Part shown: in pieces, positions 1 to 6,073 of the stretch
Layout: each line of letters opens with the position of its first letter
Numbering within the stretch: position 1 is the stretch's first letter
Origin: a virus
Virus record (IMG/VR): IMGVR_UViG_3300035698_019057
Span: 1-33,079 of that record
Strand: one strand, 5' to 3'
Length of the DNA stretch: 33,079 bases
Translations under genes and position numbers: made by a program
Notes under the pieces: generated by a model
What the model was told of the DNA's origin: nothing
Databases searched by the model: none
What the model saw: the letters and a program-made list of their open reading frames with translations, nothing else

Positions 1-127
1 TCTTTTTTGTTCGACCTTCTTTCTTTCTTTAGTTAATTCCGCTTCTCGTTTTGAGATTTCAGCTTGCTGTGTTCTAAGCGCTGAATCGTCAGATGCTTGT
101 GCTCCACCACCCAACATCCCTGTAACA
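1..127. repeat. Terminal 127-bp direct repeat, left copy (circular overlap)
   Basis: The first 127 bases are identical to bases 32953-33079. The repeat ends exactly at both window ends and lies inside one coding frame that is completed only by joining the ends. This is what an assembler with k=127 produces from a circular or circularly permuted molecule. A genuine T7-type terminal repeat is the alternative. Confidence 0.95.
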
Positions 128-159
128 ATACCGCCAACTGCGCTAGCTATACCGCCCAT
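1..159 (-). CDS. Small glycine-rich virion-cluster protein, N-terminal part (crosses the circular joint)
   Basis: The ATG at 159 is preceded by GAGGAG about 9 nt upstream. The first 53 codons run to base 1 and continue in frame from base 32952 to the stop at 32878, giving 77 aa. The N-terminus is a hydrophobic glycine-zipper-like stretch (residues 1-19, many GG and GxxxG pairs). Residues 31-53 are a charged, probably helical Q/E/K/R region. It lies between a conserved phage protein and the portal, so a virion or assembly role is likely. I do not recognise the family. A small core or tail assembly protein is one possibility. Confidence 0.8.
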   Translation of the reverse strand, partial: MGGIASAVGGIVTGMLGGGAQASDDSALRTQQAEISKREAELTKERKKVEQKR

Positions 160-162
160 AGA

Positions 163-591
163 CTATATCTCCTCAATAGTAACAAATGATTGTTTTTTCA
201 TCTGTTCTTTGTGATGACTCATTAAAATAAGTTTATTGTATAGCTGTCGAGGAGTCAACGAACAACAATTTATGCCAACGATATTTTTTATGAGAGAAAC
301 GCAAGTTCTAGGAGAGATTTTTGGGCAATAAACTGGACGAGTAATTTGATCTTTTTGTATGTGAACTATAATAGAATTCTTTCTCGTAGTAGATCTAACA
401 ATGGAGGGTAAATCATCTTTCTCTTCACATGGAGGTATGGATATTTCCACCCAATTGAAGTGAGGGGAGATGATCATCCAATTGAACTCATCCTTAGTGA
501 TGAGATCGATGTGTGAGAATCCATGCTTAAGAAGATGAAACCTTTTAGGTGCATCACTTTCAGAGAAGACTATCCAGTAATCAATAAGCAC
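163..591 (-). CDS. Conserved phage protein of the terminase-portal cluster, unknown function
   Basis: The product is 142 aa, starting at GTG (591) because no ATG lies near the frame start; GGAT sits about 8 nt upstream. It resembles a small family found beside terminase and portal genes in podovirus-type phages. Family-like features are WIVFSES near the start, a RFHLLKHGFSHI block, an aromatic DEFNWMIISP strand, and a C-terminal cysteine-containing TCVSLIKNIVGI followed by TPRQLYNKL. The function of the family is not known to me. It overlaps the upstream 95-aa gene by 22 nt, consistent with a tightly packed late operon. Confidence 0.75.
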   Translation of the reverse strand: MLIDYWIVFSESDAPKRFHLLKHGFSHIDLITKDEFNWMIISPHFNWVEISIPPCEEKDDLPSIVRSTTRKNSIIVHIQKDQITRPVYCPKISPRTCVSLIKNIVGINCCSLTPRQLYNKLILMSHHKEQMKKQSFVTIEEI

Positions 592-857
592 TTTAATAAT
601 CCAACTAATCCAGTAAACCTTCTAATGTCTTCCTCTTCAAAAATAAGGAATTCAACCCCATAATCTTCGTGAAGACTATCTACTTGTTCAACAACATCCT
701 TCTTTTCCTTATACTCCCAATCATGCACAACACCCTTCCAGGAAATATTTTTTGTCTTACAACAAACATCCTCCCAAAACCCATGATCTAAATTATGCTT
801 GCAATATAGGACCGGAGGCTCCATGTTTAGAAATTGAGATCTATTAACCAATTTCAT
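570..857 (-). CDS. Hypothetical 95-aa late-operon protein
   Basis: The ATG at 857 follows the stop of the preceding 55-aa gene by one base, which suggests translational coupling. The protein has a cysteine- and histidine-containing N-terminal half (YCKHNLDHGFWEDVCC, residues 18-33). The C-terminal half is acidic and ends in a hydrophobic LVGLLKCLLI tail. CxxH and CC pairs could bind metal, but there is no recognisable zinc finger. Function unknown; position between terS and portal suggests a packaging or assembly accessory. Confidence 0.65.
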   Translation of the reverse strand: MKLVNRSQFLNMEPPVLYCKHNLDHGFWEDVCCKTKNISWKGVVHDWEYKEKKDVVEQVDSLHEDYGVEFLIFEEEDIRRFTGLVGLLKCLLITG

Positions 858-858
858 C

Positions 859-1026
859 TCAATAATCCAACGTAAATACCACCACTAGAGAACCCCTATC
901 GTCTATCTTCTTATCTGCTATGAACTGCTCTATGGTCTCAGTGTTATCCCTAATATAGACTGAAACGTTAGGTTTGTAATGTTTAGTCAGTACTTCCAAT
1001 CTGTTCTTGTATTTGGAAAGTGCCAT
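859..1026 (-). CDS. Hypothetical 55-aa protein downstream of terS
   Basis: This frame begins with ATG at 1026, three bases after the terS stop, and ends with TGA at 859. It fills exactly the gap between terS and the next gene. The translation is MALSKYKNRLEVLT, then VSVYIRDN, and ends VVVFTLDY, an alternation of basic and beta-strand-like segments. The Shine-Dalgarno sequence is weak, so coupling to terS translation is likely. No family recognised. Packing and absence of another gene in the gap are the main support. Confidence 0.6.
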   Translation of the reverse strand: MALSKYKNRLEVLTKHYKPNVSVYIRDNTETIEQFIADKKIDDRGSLVVVFTLDY

Positions 1027-1029
1027 CTC

Positions 1030-1650
1030 TTACTTGTTCTGATAATTGAATATCTGATCACATGGATCCTTCTGTTGATTCCTAGAAAGATTCTCAAGCT
1101 CTTCTAATCGCTTCTCAAAGTCCACATGCTCTTTGATCTTGCAGGACCTATCCATAATGCCCAAAACCTTCTCAGCTGTATCAATTGATATCTCCCCATC
1201 CATCAAAGCGGCTAAGAGAGTGTTTACCTTTACCTCAATATCTATGGGTGCTGAATCATTACAAAAGGTCTTAAGAGAGGCAATACCGAAATGTGCCTGT
1301 TGGTAATCCTTGTACATGTAATCACAACGCAGTTTAGATCGATCAACTGCTGCATGATTCGATACCTTAAATCCACCCCTTCCAGGAAGAGTGTCATCAG
1401 CGTCATTTTCCGCAATATCATGGATCCTATCTCTCCATAATAACGTCCGCTTGTCTTGCGCCCGTATGAAGTCGGCGAAGAACCCTTTCTCTGAATATAC
1501 GTTGTGCATAAGTGTAGCTATGTTGCAATCAAGCCTATCTGAGATCTTAGAGATGGTTAAGCCTTCTGTTGACATCATGTCTAGAATATCTTTCTTCTCT
1601 TGTCTGCTAAATAAACGCTCTGGTTGACCGCCTTTAGAATTCTTTTCCAT
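1030..1650 (-). CDS. terS: Terminase small subunit (DNA-recognition)
   Basis: The product is 206 aa from the ATG at 1650, which has GGA just upstream. The frame stays open to a TTG at 1722, but that stretch overlaps the likely late promoter, so I prefer 1650. Residues about 13-60 carry a helix-turn-helix (RQEKKDILDMMSTEGLTISK, then ISDRLDCNIATL) typical of terminase small subunits. Next come the family-like RAQDKRTLLWRDRIHDIAEN and a basic RSKLRCDYMYKDYQQAHFG segment. The role is recognition of viral DNA and delivery to TerL. It is the first gene of the leftward late operon and is about 9 kb from terL on the circle, as happens in T7-like genomes. Confidence 0.8.
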   Translation of the reverse strand: MEKNSKGGQPERLFSRQEKKDILDMMSTEGLTISKISDRLDCNIATLMHNVYSEKGFFADFIRAQDKRTLLWRDRIHDIAENDADDTLPGRGGFKVSNHAAVDRSKLRCDYMYKDYQQAHFGIASLKTFCNDSAPIDIEVKVNTLLAALMDGEISIDTAEKVLGIMDRSCKIKEHVDFEKRLEELENLSRNQQKDPCDQIFNYQNK

Positions 1651-1683
1651 AGTTTCCACTATACCAATAAATTTTACTGACAA

Positions 1684-1712
1684 TAAATAATACCCCATAG
1701 AAAGACAGTCAA
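1684..1712 (-). promoter_or_regulatory. Putative sigma70-type promoter of the late operon
   Basis: On the minus strand TTGACT (1712-1707) is followed after 17 nt by TATTTA (1689-1684). Transcription would start near 1677, leaving a leader of about 27 nt before the terS ATG at 1650. The -35 is strong and the -10 is fair. It is correctly placed to drive the whole leftward virion operon. Confidence 0.55.
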
Positions 1713-1779
1713 CAATAATCAATTCTCATTACCCACCCAATACTGTCCTAAGCTCTACTTTTCCCGTAACATACCTAGG

Positions 1780-1788
1780 TGTTATATA
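1780..1788 (+). promoter_or_regulatory. Possible extended -10 promoter for the 239-aa gene
   Basis: The sequence TG-T-TATATA matches an extended -10 element. No convincing -35 lies upstream. The start point would fall near 1795, leaving a very short leader that begins about at the GAGGA ribosome-binding site (1796-1800). Weak evidence. Confidence 0.3.
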
Positions 1789-1804
1789 TTCAACCGAGGA
1801 ATAG

Positions 1805-2524
1805 ATGAACAAAAGTCAAAGACGATATGAGAAGATGAGAAATGAGGATATGTTTGTGTTTAAGGACATCATAAGGATAGTTGATGAGATCTCTAATATC
1901 TTAGGTAAACCAGTCGAGTACTCTAATAGAATAATAGATAAACTAAGAGAGACCTTAGAAGAAGAAGAAAGATCTAATGATGCCTGCTATAGAGAGATGA
2001 GAGATACCTATAGGGAAATACTAACAACCATGCAAGAGAAGCAAGAGTATAAAAGAAAGAGCTTCAGAGAACTATCCCGCCTAAGTAGTAAAGTGATAGA
2101 TGGATTAGATATGAGCGAAGAAGAAAGACATCTCCAAAAGGATATGGCAATAGAGATTATCAAACGTGGATTAGGTACTAAGGGAAACTTTGCATTAAAA
2201 ATGAAAGAAGAATACGGGAAAGCATTAAGCAGAATAAAATCATCACAAACATCAAAGGATAAAAAATCCTCTAGAGAAGCTAAGGAAGTTATGAAAAAAG
2301 AAGAAAAAGAAAAAAGTAAAAGTATGCCTCTACTACCAGACCGATCATTACTAACAAATAGAATGTGTAATAGGCTATTTGAAATGTTCACTGACAGTCT
2401 ATCGATTGTCTTTCATGAAGAAGCTTCTGACATAGAAGAATTATCTCTAGAGAAGTTCAATGTAGGGAAGGTTCAGAAGACAGACGATGTATTCATGATT
2501 GAAATAATGTTACGCATAAAATAG
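1805..2524 (+). CDS. Hypothetical charged coiled-coil protein (239 aa)
   Basis: The ATG at 1805 has a good GAGGA site 4 nt upstream. The protein is extremely rich in K, E and R. It has long predicted helices at residues about 40-110 (repeated EEER, REMRDTYREI and ELSRLSSKV segments) and a very charged linker at 145-172. The C-terminal part (180-239) is less charged and may be a small folded domain. There are no membrane segments or catalytic motifs. It is the first gene of a rightward cluster divergent from terS, so an early or regulatory role is possible. No family recognised. Confidence 0.75.
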   Translation: MNKSQRRYEKMRNEDMFVFKDIIRIVDEISNILGKPVEYSNRIIDKLRETLEEEERSNDACYREMRDTYREILTTMQEKQEYKRKSFRELSRLSSKVIDGLDMSEEERHLQKDMAIEIIKRGLGTKGNFALKMKEEYGKALSRIKSSQTSKDKKSSREAKEVMKKEEKEKSKSMPLLPDRSLLTNRMCNRLFEMFTDSLSIVFHEEASDIEELSLEKFNVGKVQKTDDVFMIEIMLRIK

Positions 2525-2535
2525 GGATGAATATA

Positions 2536-2736
2536 ATGCAAGACGATATAATGGACCAATTAGTAAGAAAACAAGTTCTTCTGATCATCAAAAAGGATAA
2601 GACCTATGAGGAAGAAAGAGAACTGGGTATCATAAGAGCTGAAATAAATGATCTTGTAATGAATTCAGTACTAGAAAAGCTAAACGGCCTTAGAAGCGTA
2701 ATTGATTGCAGAAGAAGAACTATGGTAGTTAAATGA
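2536..2736 (+). CDS. Hypothetical 66-aa protein
   Basis: I chose the ATG at 2536 because AGGG at 2523-2526 is then 9 nt away. An in-frame ATG at 2527 would sit directly against that site. The product is a short mostly helical charged protein (DQLVRKQVLLIIKKD, EEERELGIIRAEI, a basic CRRRTMVVK tail). Its stop overlaps the next start in an ATGA junction, so the two are probably coupled. It does not show HicA features despite preceding a HicB-like gene. Function unknown. Confidence 0.65.
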   Translation: MQDDIMDQLVRKQVLLIIKKDKTYEEERELGIIRAEINDLVMNSVLEKLNGLRSVIDCRRRTMVVK

Positions 2737-3014
2737 GAACAACTAAGAAAAAGAAACTATACACCTATCCTGTTCTAATCATGAACGTCGAAAAAGGCTA
2801 TTTTGGGTTTTTCCCAGATCTAGGGAAGTGCGATCACTTCTATTGTAGATGGTTAAAGAACGCAGTAATTACAGCAAATAATATCCTAAGCTTATCTTTA
2901 TCAATAAAGCTCGCTACTAAAAAGAGACTGCCAGTCCCAATAAACATAAACACCCACCTGAAAGACAAGCGATTCAAGAAATGCTTCATAATGAACGTAA
3001 CCGTTAAGTTATAA
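2733..3014 (+). CDS. HicB-like antitoxin-fold protein without HicA partner (tentative)
   Basis: The product is 93 aa, starting at the ATGA overlap. Residues about 10-75 resemble the HicB fold: YPVLI, then GYFGFFPDLGKCDHF in place of the usual GY-FPDLPGC, a helix containing LKNAVITANNILSLSL, and LPVPI. The N-terminus is very basic (RTTKKKK) and the C-terminus lacks the usual HTH or RHH DNA-binding domain. HicB normally neutralises the HicA mRNA nuclease. No HicA-like dsRBD protein is next to it. It converges with and overlaps the stop of the minus-strand HTH gene by 6 nt. The family call rests on pattern only. Confidence 0.5.
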   Translation: MRTTKKKKLYTYPVLIMNVEKGYFGFFPDLGKCDHFYCRWLKNAVITANNILSLSLSIKLATKKRLPVPININTHLKDKRFKKCFIMNVTVKL

Positions 3015-3359
3015 CTCCTCTTTATTCCTATTAGCATAAGAAAACAATTCTTCAACCTCAAACCCCTTATCGTTAAAGAAGTTAGCCATACGTTCTAGTA
3101 CTATATTAGTAGGGCAGTTAGTTCCCTCCAAATACTTCTTAATGGATTCTTTCTTAATAAATGTACATCTTTCCATTTCAGAGATAGTAAAGTTTCTATC
3201 AACGATCACTTCTTTTATCTTAGAACAGATTGCTTGAACATCTTTTCCTTTATACCTTAACTGCTTGGGTCTATCTACTCTCATAAGGGGCGCAATATTC
3301 TTGATACTTTTTGATTTCTGACTTAAGAACTTTTCAATAAAATCTGTCATAGACAACAT
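3009..3359 (-). CDS. Small helix-turn-helix protein, possible repressor
   Basis: The product is 116 aa. Residues about 40-105 look like an XRE/Cro-type helix-turn-helix: ICSKIKEVIVDRNFTISEMER, then KKESIKKYLEGTNCPTNIVL and ERMANFF (the later helices of the motif). The ATG at 3359 overlaps the end of the replication-initiator gene by 13 nt, with AAGGAG about 12 nt upstream, so the two are co-transcribed. A role as repressor or replication-control protein is inferred from the fold and the company. The operator-like dyads at 5806-5821 and 5852-5875 are possible targets. DNA-binding specificity cannot be read from the sequence. Confidence 0.65.
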   Translation of the reverse strand: MLSMTDFIEKFLSQKSKSIKNIAPLMRVDRPKQLRYKGKDVQAICSKIKEVIVDRNFTISEMERCTFIKKESIKKYLEGTNCPTNIVLERMANFFNDKGFEVEELFSYANRNKEEL

Positions 3360-4534
3360 GATTGACGTGAACTCCTTCTGTCACTAAGACCTTTGGGTTG
3401 TGTCCACCTATTTTCTTTAACGAGCCTTATGCAACATCGAAGACTGCCCTCAATTGTAAAAATTTTTTCATTCTTCCTAGAAGCATAATTATCGCTCATA
3501 GACCCCTCCATAACCGTCCAATATATTTCATTTTTAGTCTCGTCAGTAAGCTCGGTCTTACTGTCCCTAAGCATTTTATCGATAATTCCTATCGCTGTTT
3601 TTCTATCCGTCAAACTTGAATAATGGCCAGAACGTCCCGTATCGTCATAACGGGCTTCGTGATCATGCCAATCTTTGTGCGGAGGAGGACGAATAGGGGA
3701 ACGAGGAGAGGGAGGCTTTGGATTGATCTTTTTTTGATCAACTATTTTCTTCCCGATCTCGATCATGTCTTTTTCTGCCCCCAGACTCCCTATTTTAGAT
3801 AGGATATCGTTTATCTTCCCAATGTCAGTAAGACCGCCTGGTATGTCTAGAAGCTCATTAAGCCTAGCAAGCTTCTCGTCAATCGATAGATCACTGTGCA
3901 AAATATGGTCAGAATTGTTCAAATTTTGATCAGTTTTCTCGAATCTTTCTTTTATTAGGGTATCAGGCTTTGCCGGTTCTTCAATCGAAAACAACAAATC
4001 TTCCCCCTTCTTGGTTTCTTTTTCTATGTAACTTTCCTTGTTCATACTACGAGTATAGCTACTAGTTATATTATAACTAATATTCCTACTTATGCCCGGC
4101 AAATTCTTTTTCTTGCCGGGGGGTGGTCTGGAAACCATTGCTACGAGCAGAGCTTCAGACCTACTTATACGACCGTATGTTTTTGGTAAATCTGGGACAT
4201 AATCTTTTAAGGTGTCATCCACCATAAAATAACGAAGATAATTTTGAGTTCCCAGATAAAACACCTTCTTTTCAATATACCCATTTTTAACCAAAGCAGC
4301 AGTATACGAACGAATAGTTCTTTCACATCTCCCAAGCTCTAAAGAGATATTACGTAGGGTTCTAAGTGGGTTTTCAAATATATATTTAATAAATTGATAA
4401 GCAAATAGTCGACATCCAGGCTTTAACCTATTGTCATTCAATGCTTTTGTTTGAAGCCTGTTCATTAAAGGTCTTGAAGGTTCCCTTTTTTCTCTGCTCG
4501 TTCTTGTTTGGGCGTAATCAGTAGCTGTTTTCAT
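3347..4534 (-). CDS. Putative plasmid/phage replication initiator with winged-helix domain
   Basis: The product is 395 aa. Residues about 25-110 form a helix-turn-helix or winged helix (FAYQFIKYIFENPLRTLR, ISLELGRCERTIRSYTAAL, VKNGYIEKKVFYLGTQNYL), as in phage O-like and plasmid Rep N-terminal domains. A low-complexity proline/arginine linker (about 275-300) precedes a C-terminal domain of about 90 aa. There is no helicase Walker motif, so it would have to recruit host replication proteins. The ATG at 4534 has only a weak upstream AGAG. A leader peptide with an excellent ribosome-binding site lies 55 nt upstream. That, and the antisense promoter in the leader, support the initiator call. A transcription regulator is the alternative. 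Confidence 0.6.
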   Translation of the reverse strand: MKTATDYAQTRTSREKREPSRPLMNRLQTKALNDNRLKPGCRLFAYQFIKYIFENPLRTLRNISLELGRCERTIRSYTAALVKNGYIEKKVFYLGTQNYLRYFMVDDTLKDYVPDLPKTYGRISRSEALLVAMVSRPPPGKKKNLPGISRNISYNITSSYTRSMNKESYIEKETKKGEDLLFSIEEPAKPDTLIKERFEKTDQNLNNSDHILHSDLSIDEKLARLNELLDIPGGLTDIGKINDILSKIGSLGAEKDMIEIGKKIVDQKKINPKPPSPRSPIRPPPHKDWHDHEARYDDTGRSGHYSSLTDRKTAIGIIDKMLRDSKTELTDETKNEIYWTVMEGSMSDNYASRKNEKIFTIEGSLRCCIRLVKENRWTQPKGLSDRRSSRQSCCL

Positions 4535-4589
4535 AATCTATAATCTCTCGTAAATGATAATAATAAGGTTTCGTAACAGTATTATTGTT

Positions 4590-4619
4590 TTACGGTTGAC
4601 TATTTTTAGATTTTTGCAT
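4590..4619 (-). CDS. Leader peptide upstream of the replication initiator
   Basis: This 9-codon frame (MQKSKNSQP, stop TAA at 4592-4590) has AGGAGGA at 4632-4626, six bases before its ATG. That is the best ribosome-binding site in the region and far better than that of the initiator 55 nt downstream. Its coding DNA also holds the -35 of an opposing promoter, and its ribosome-binding site overlaps that promoter's start. IncFII plasmids place the tap leader peptide the same way, where its translation is needed for RepA synthesis. Confidence 0.55.
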   Translation of the reverse strand: MQKSKNSQP

Positions 4620-4624
4620 ACAAT
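4596..4624 (+). promoter_or_regulatory. Strong sigma70 promoter for the antisense RNA
   Basis: TTGACT (4596-4601), a 17-nt spacer and TACAAT (4619-4624) give a near-consensus promoter on the plus strand, opposite to the initiator gene. Expected start is about 4631, on top of the ribosome-binding site of the leader peptide encoded on the other strand. Confidence 0.75.
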
Positions 4625-4630
4625 GTCCTC

Positions 4631-4750
4631 CTCTCTCTCGTTATCTCGTTTTGGTCTTCAAATTATTATGAGTTATGAAAGAGATTCGGTCGTTATTATG
4701 ATTGATAGCGATTGAGAAAAATACCCACTCTTATCGGTGGGTTTTTTTTA
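4631..4750 (+). ncRNA. Candidate antisense (countertranscribed) RNA controlling the replication initiator
   Basis: A near-consensus promoter ends at 4624 and an intrinsic terminator ends in T8 at 4742-4749, defining an RNA of about 118 nt with no good ribosome-binding site. Its 5' end is complementary to the leader-peptide ribosome-binding site and the rest to the upstream leader of the initiator mRNA. Possible stems besides the terminator are ATCTC/GAGAT and CGTTAT/ATAGCG with an 8-nt loop. This matches the arrangement CopA-CopT-tap-RepA of IncFII plasmids. A P1 c4 or P4 CI type immunity RNA is a related alternative. A 15-codon frame at 4668-4715 ends just before the terminator but lacks a translation signal. 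Confidence 0.6.
4723..4750 (+). terminator. Rho-independent terminator
   Basis: The stem ACCCAC (4723-4728) pairs with GTGGGT (4737-4742) around an 8-nt loop, and a run of eight T bases follows. It has the correct polarity for the plus strand and lies between the promoter at 4596-4624 and the first early gene at 4995. Confidence 0.85.
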
Positions 4751-4994
4751 CATCTTCTATTCTTCGCCTCAGATCCTCTGAATTCTCTCTTCTCTGTAAT
4801 AACAGTAAGACGTGATCCTACTCCAGAACAAAACCATAAGTGAAGCTTTTTAGAAATACTGAGCATTTATTGAACAACTAGCAGTTTTGTCATCCTACCC
4901 ACAATCGAATTAATAGACGGGTATCAATAAATATAAATACATGATATACTACATATTTATAAACTAGTCATAAGAAAAATAGGGTGATAAAACT
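4751..4994. other. Non-coding region upstream of the early operon
   Basis: No gene is visible in these 244 bases. They should contain the leftward promoter of the initiator gene, but I could not find a convincing one on the minus strand. I saw no iterons or DnaA boxes, so the origin is not located. Confidence 0.5.
4942..4950 (+). promoter_or_regulatory. Extended -10 promoter of the early region
   Basis: TG-A-TATACT (4942-4950) is a good extended -10 element; the -35 region is poor, as is usual for this class. Transcription would start near 4957, about 38 nt before the ATG at 4995. Confidence 0.5.
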
Positions 4995-5561
4995 ATGAAA
5001 ATAAGGTTCAAACCAAGAAGCAAAGAAGCTGTAGCAAAATCAACAAGGGCAGCACAAAAGCTAAACAAAGTAGAGGAAGCTAAAGCAGAATCAAAAAAGG
5101 AAGCACAAGAAATAATAAGGGCAGAAGCAGCAAGACAAGCAAAAGAAAAAATAATAGTAGCAGAAGCGACAAATCCAGTCTTCCTATCAGAGCAAGACTT
5201 GGCTGATAGGTGGAACTTAGACAAACATACAATCCGCATTTGGAGATATCATAGAAAGGATTTCCCAGAGCCAATTTTCTTTGGAAGAAGGACAATAAGA
5301 TTCCATCGTTCTGCAATTATTAAATTTGAGAAGCATCTAGCTAAAGAGTCAACAGGTAGAAAAGCATTAAACGAATTATGGTCTGAAGGTCCTATAGAAG
5401 GAAGATGCGCAGAAAGGAAACCGAATAAAACTAAAAGACAGAAGATGGCCGCTTTAAAGAAAGAAGCTCTTAAAAAACCCAGTAAGGATACGGAAAAATC
5501 AAAGAAAGCACTGAAAGATGCCTTTAGGTTGCTAGAGAAGTTTAAATCTAATAAGAGATGA
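4995..5561 (+). CDS. HTH (MerR/AlpA-like) DNA-binding protein with basic coiled-coil N-terminus
   Basis: The product is 188 aa, with AGGGTGA about 8 nt before the ATG. Residues 5-55 form a K/A/E-rich helix, likely a coiled coil or nucleic-acid tether. Residues about 60-115 form an excisionase/AlpA-type winged helix (LSEQDLADRWNLDKHTIRIW, FPEPIFFGRRTIRF, SAIIKFEKHL). The C-terminal 70 residues are lysine-rich. This fold is used by phage regulators and excisionases. As the first gene after the extended -10 promoter it is probably an early regulator. There is no integrase for it to assist. Its last codon overlaps the next gene in an ATGA junction. Confidence 0.7.
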   Translation: MKIRFKPRSKEAVAKSTRAAQKLNKVEEAKAESKKEAQEIIRAEAARQAKEKIIVAEATNPVFLSEQDLADRWNLDKHTIRIWRYHRKDFPEPIFFGRRTIRFHRSAIIKFEKHLAKESTGRKALNELWSEGPIEGRCAERKPNKTKRQKMAALKKEALKKPSKDTEKSKKALKDAFRLLEKFKSNKR

Positions 5562-5803
5562 TTATGAACAAGGATACATTAAAAAAAAACACCACCTTTT
5601 TACACACAATTGGCCCTGCACTTGGAATGACTATAATCACTTGGTGTTGCATATCTACATTGATGTCATTAGTACTATGTATCCTCAAACTACTTGGAAT
5701 TAGTCATCAGTCATGGCTTTCTGTTGCTAATCCAATATTGGTATTTACCGCAACATTAACGTTCATGTTAATTCTTGTTGCAATCGTTTCAAGAAAAACA
5801 TAA
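5558..5803 (+). CDS. Small inner-membrane protein with two membrane segments
   Basis: The product is 81 aa. The ATG at 5558 overlaps the preceding stop; an in-frame ATG at 5564 is also possible and has better spacing to AAGAG. Two hydrophobic segments are clear (about residues 20-43 and 53-76), separated by a short loop (GISHQSWLSV), with RKT at the C-terminus. Small early membrane proteins in phages often act in superinfection exclusion or host takeover, but nothing here identifies the role. Confidence 0.65.
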   Translation: MIMNKDTLKKNTTFLHTIGPALGMTIITWCCISTLMSLVLCILKLLGISHQSWLSVANPILVFTATLTFMLILVAIVSRKT

Positions 5804-5805
5804 AT

Positions 5806-5821
5806 ACATGTTGACACATGT
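5806..5821. promoter_or_regulatory. Operator-like dyad overlapping the -35 box
   Basis: ACATGT-TGAC-ACATGT is a perfectly repeated half-site whose second spacer and arm include the TTGACA box at 5811-5816. A protein bound here would block polymerase. A second imperfect dyad (TGGTAAAC / GTTTAACCA around AGTGT, 5852-5875) lies just after the start point. Likely ligands are the HTH proteins encoded at 3009-3359 or 4995-5561. Confidence 0.5.
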
Positions 5822-5839
5822 TATGCCATATAATATAAT
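5811..5839 (+). promoter_or_regulatory. Consensus sigma70 promoter
   Basis: TTGACA (5811-5816), exactly 17 nt, then TATAAT (5834-5839): both boxes are perfect. The start is expected near 5846, about 60 nt before the ATG at 5906. It is the strongest promoter I see in the window and must be regulated, as the overlapping dyads suggest. Confidence 0.85.
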
Positions 5840-5905
5840 ATCCTCAAGATATGGTAAACAGTGTGTTTAACCAATCGAGATGAGTCAAAAAAAGAGGATG
5901 TAACA

Positions 5906-6061
5906 ATGGAAGCTCTAAATAAGGAAATAAAAGGAACGACCGAATTATGCCGGGATTCTGTTGAAGCAATCGTAAAAGGGAAGTATTCTTTTTTCAAGGC
6001 CCAATCATTTAGAAGCTTTGAAGATAGAAGAGATATTGAATCCAATATCAGTTACAAATAG
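5906..6061 (+). CDS. Hypothetical 51-aa early protein
   Basis: The ATG at 5906 is preceded by AGAGGA at good spacing and lies directly behind the consensus promoter, so it is probably strongly expressed. An upstream in-frame GTG at 5861 would fall in the operator region and is rejected as the start. The protein is small, charged and probably helical (MEALNKEIKGTTELCRDSVE, then a SFFKAQSFRSFEDRRD basic/aromatic patch). Function unknown. Confidence 0.65.
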   Translation: MEALNKEIKGTTELCRDSVEAIVKGKYSFFKAQSFRSFEDRRDIESNISYK

Positions 6062-6073
6062 TAGGAGAATTTT

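Noticed and set aside
1651-1722. terS start at the upstream TTG (1722)
   Set aside because: It would place coding sequence over the putative late promoter; the ATG at 1650 starts directly before the conserved part.
2008-2391. Minus-strand frame opposite the 239-aa gene
   Set aside because: Serine/leucine/phenylalanine-rich composition is what a lysine/glutamate-rich gene gives in antisense; no start signals.
4668-4715. 15-codon peptide inside the candidate antisense RNA
   Set aside because: It has no ribosome-binding site. Its end just before the terminator could suggest attenuation, but the antisense arrangement is the stronger reading.
4751-4994. Iteron-type origin upstream of the initiator
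   Set aside because: I looked for direct repeats and DnaA boxes here and found none convincing; the origin remains unplaced.
5861-5905. GTG start for the 51-aa early gene
   Set aside because: It lies in the operator-like leader with no ribosome-binding site; ATG at 5906 has AGAGGA.
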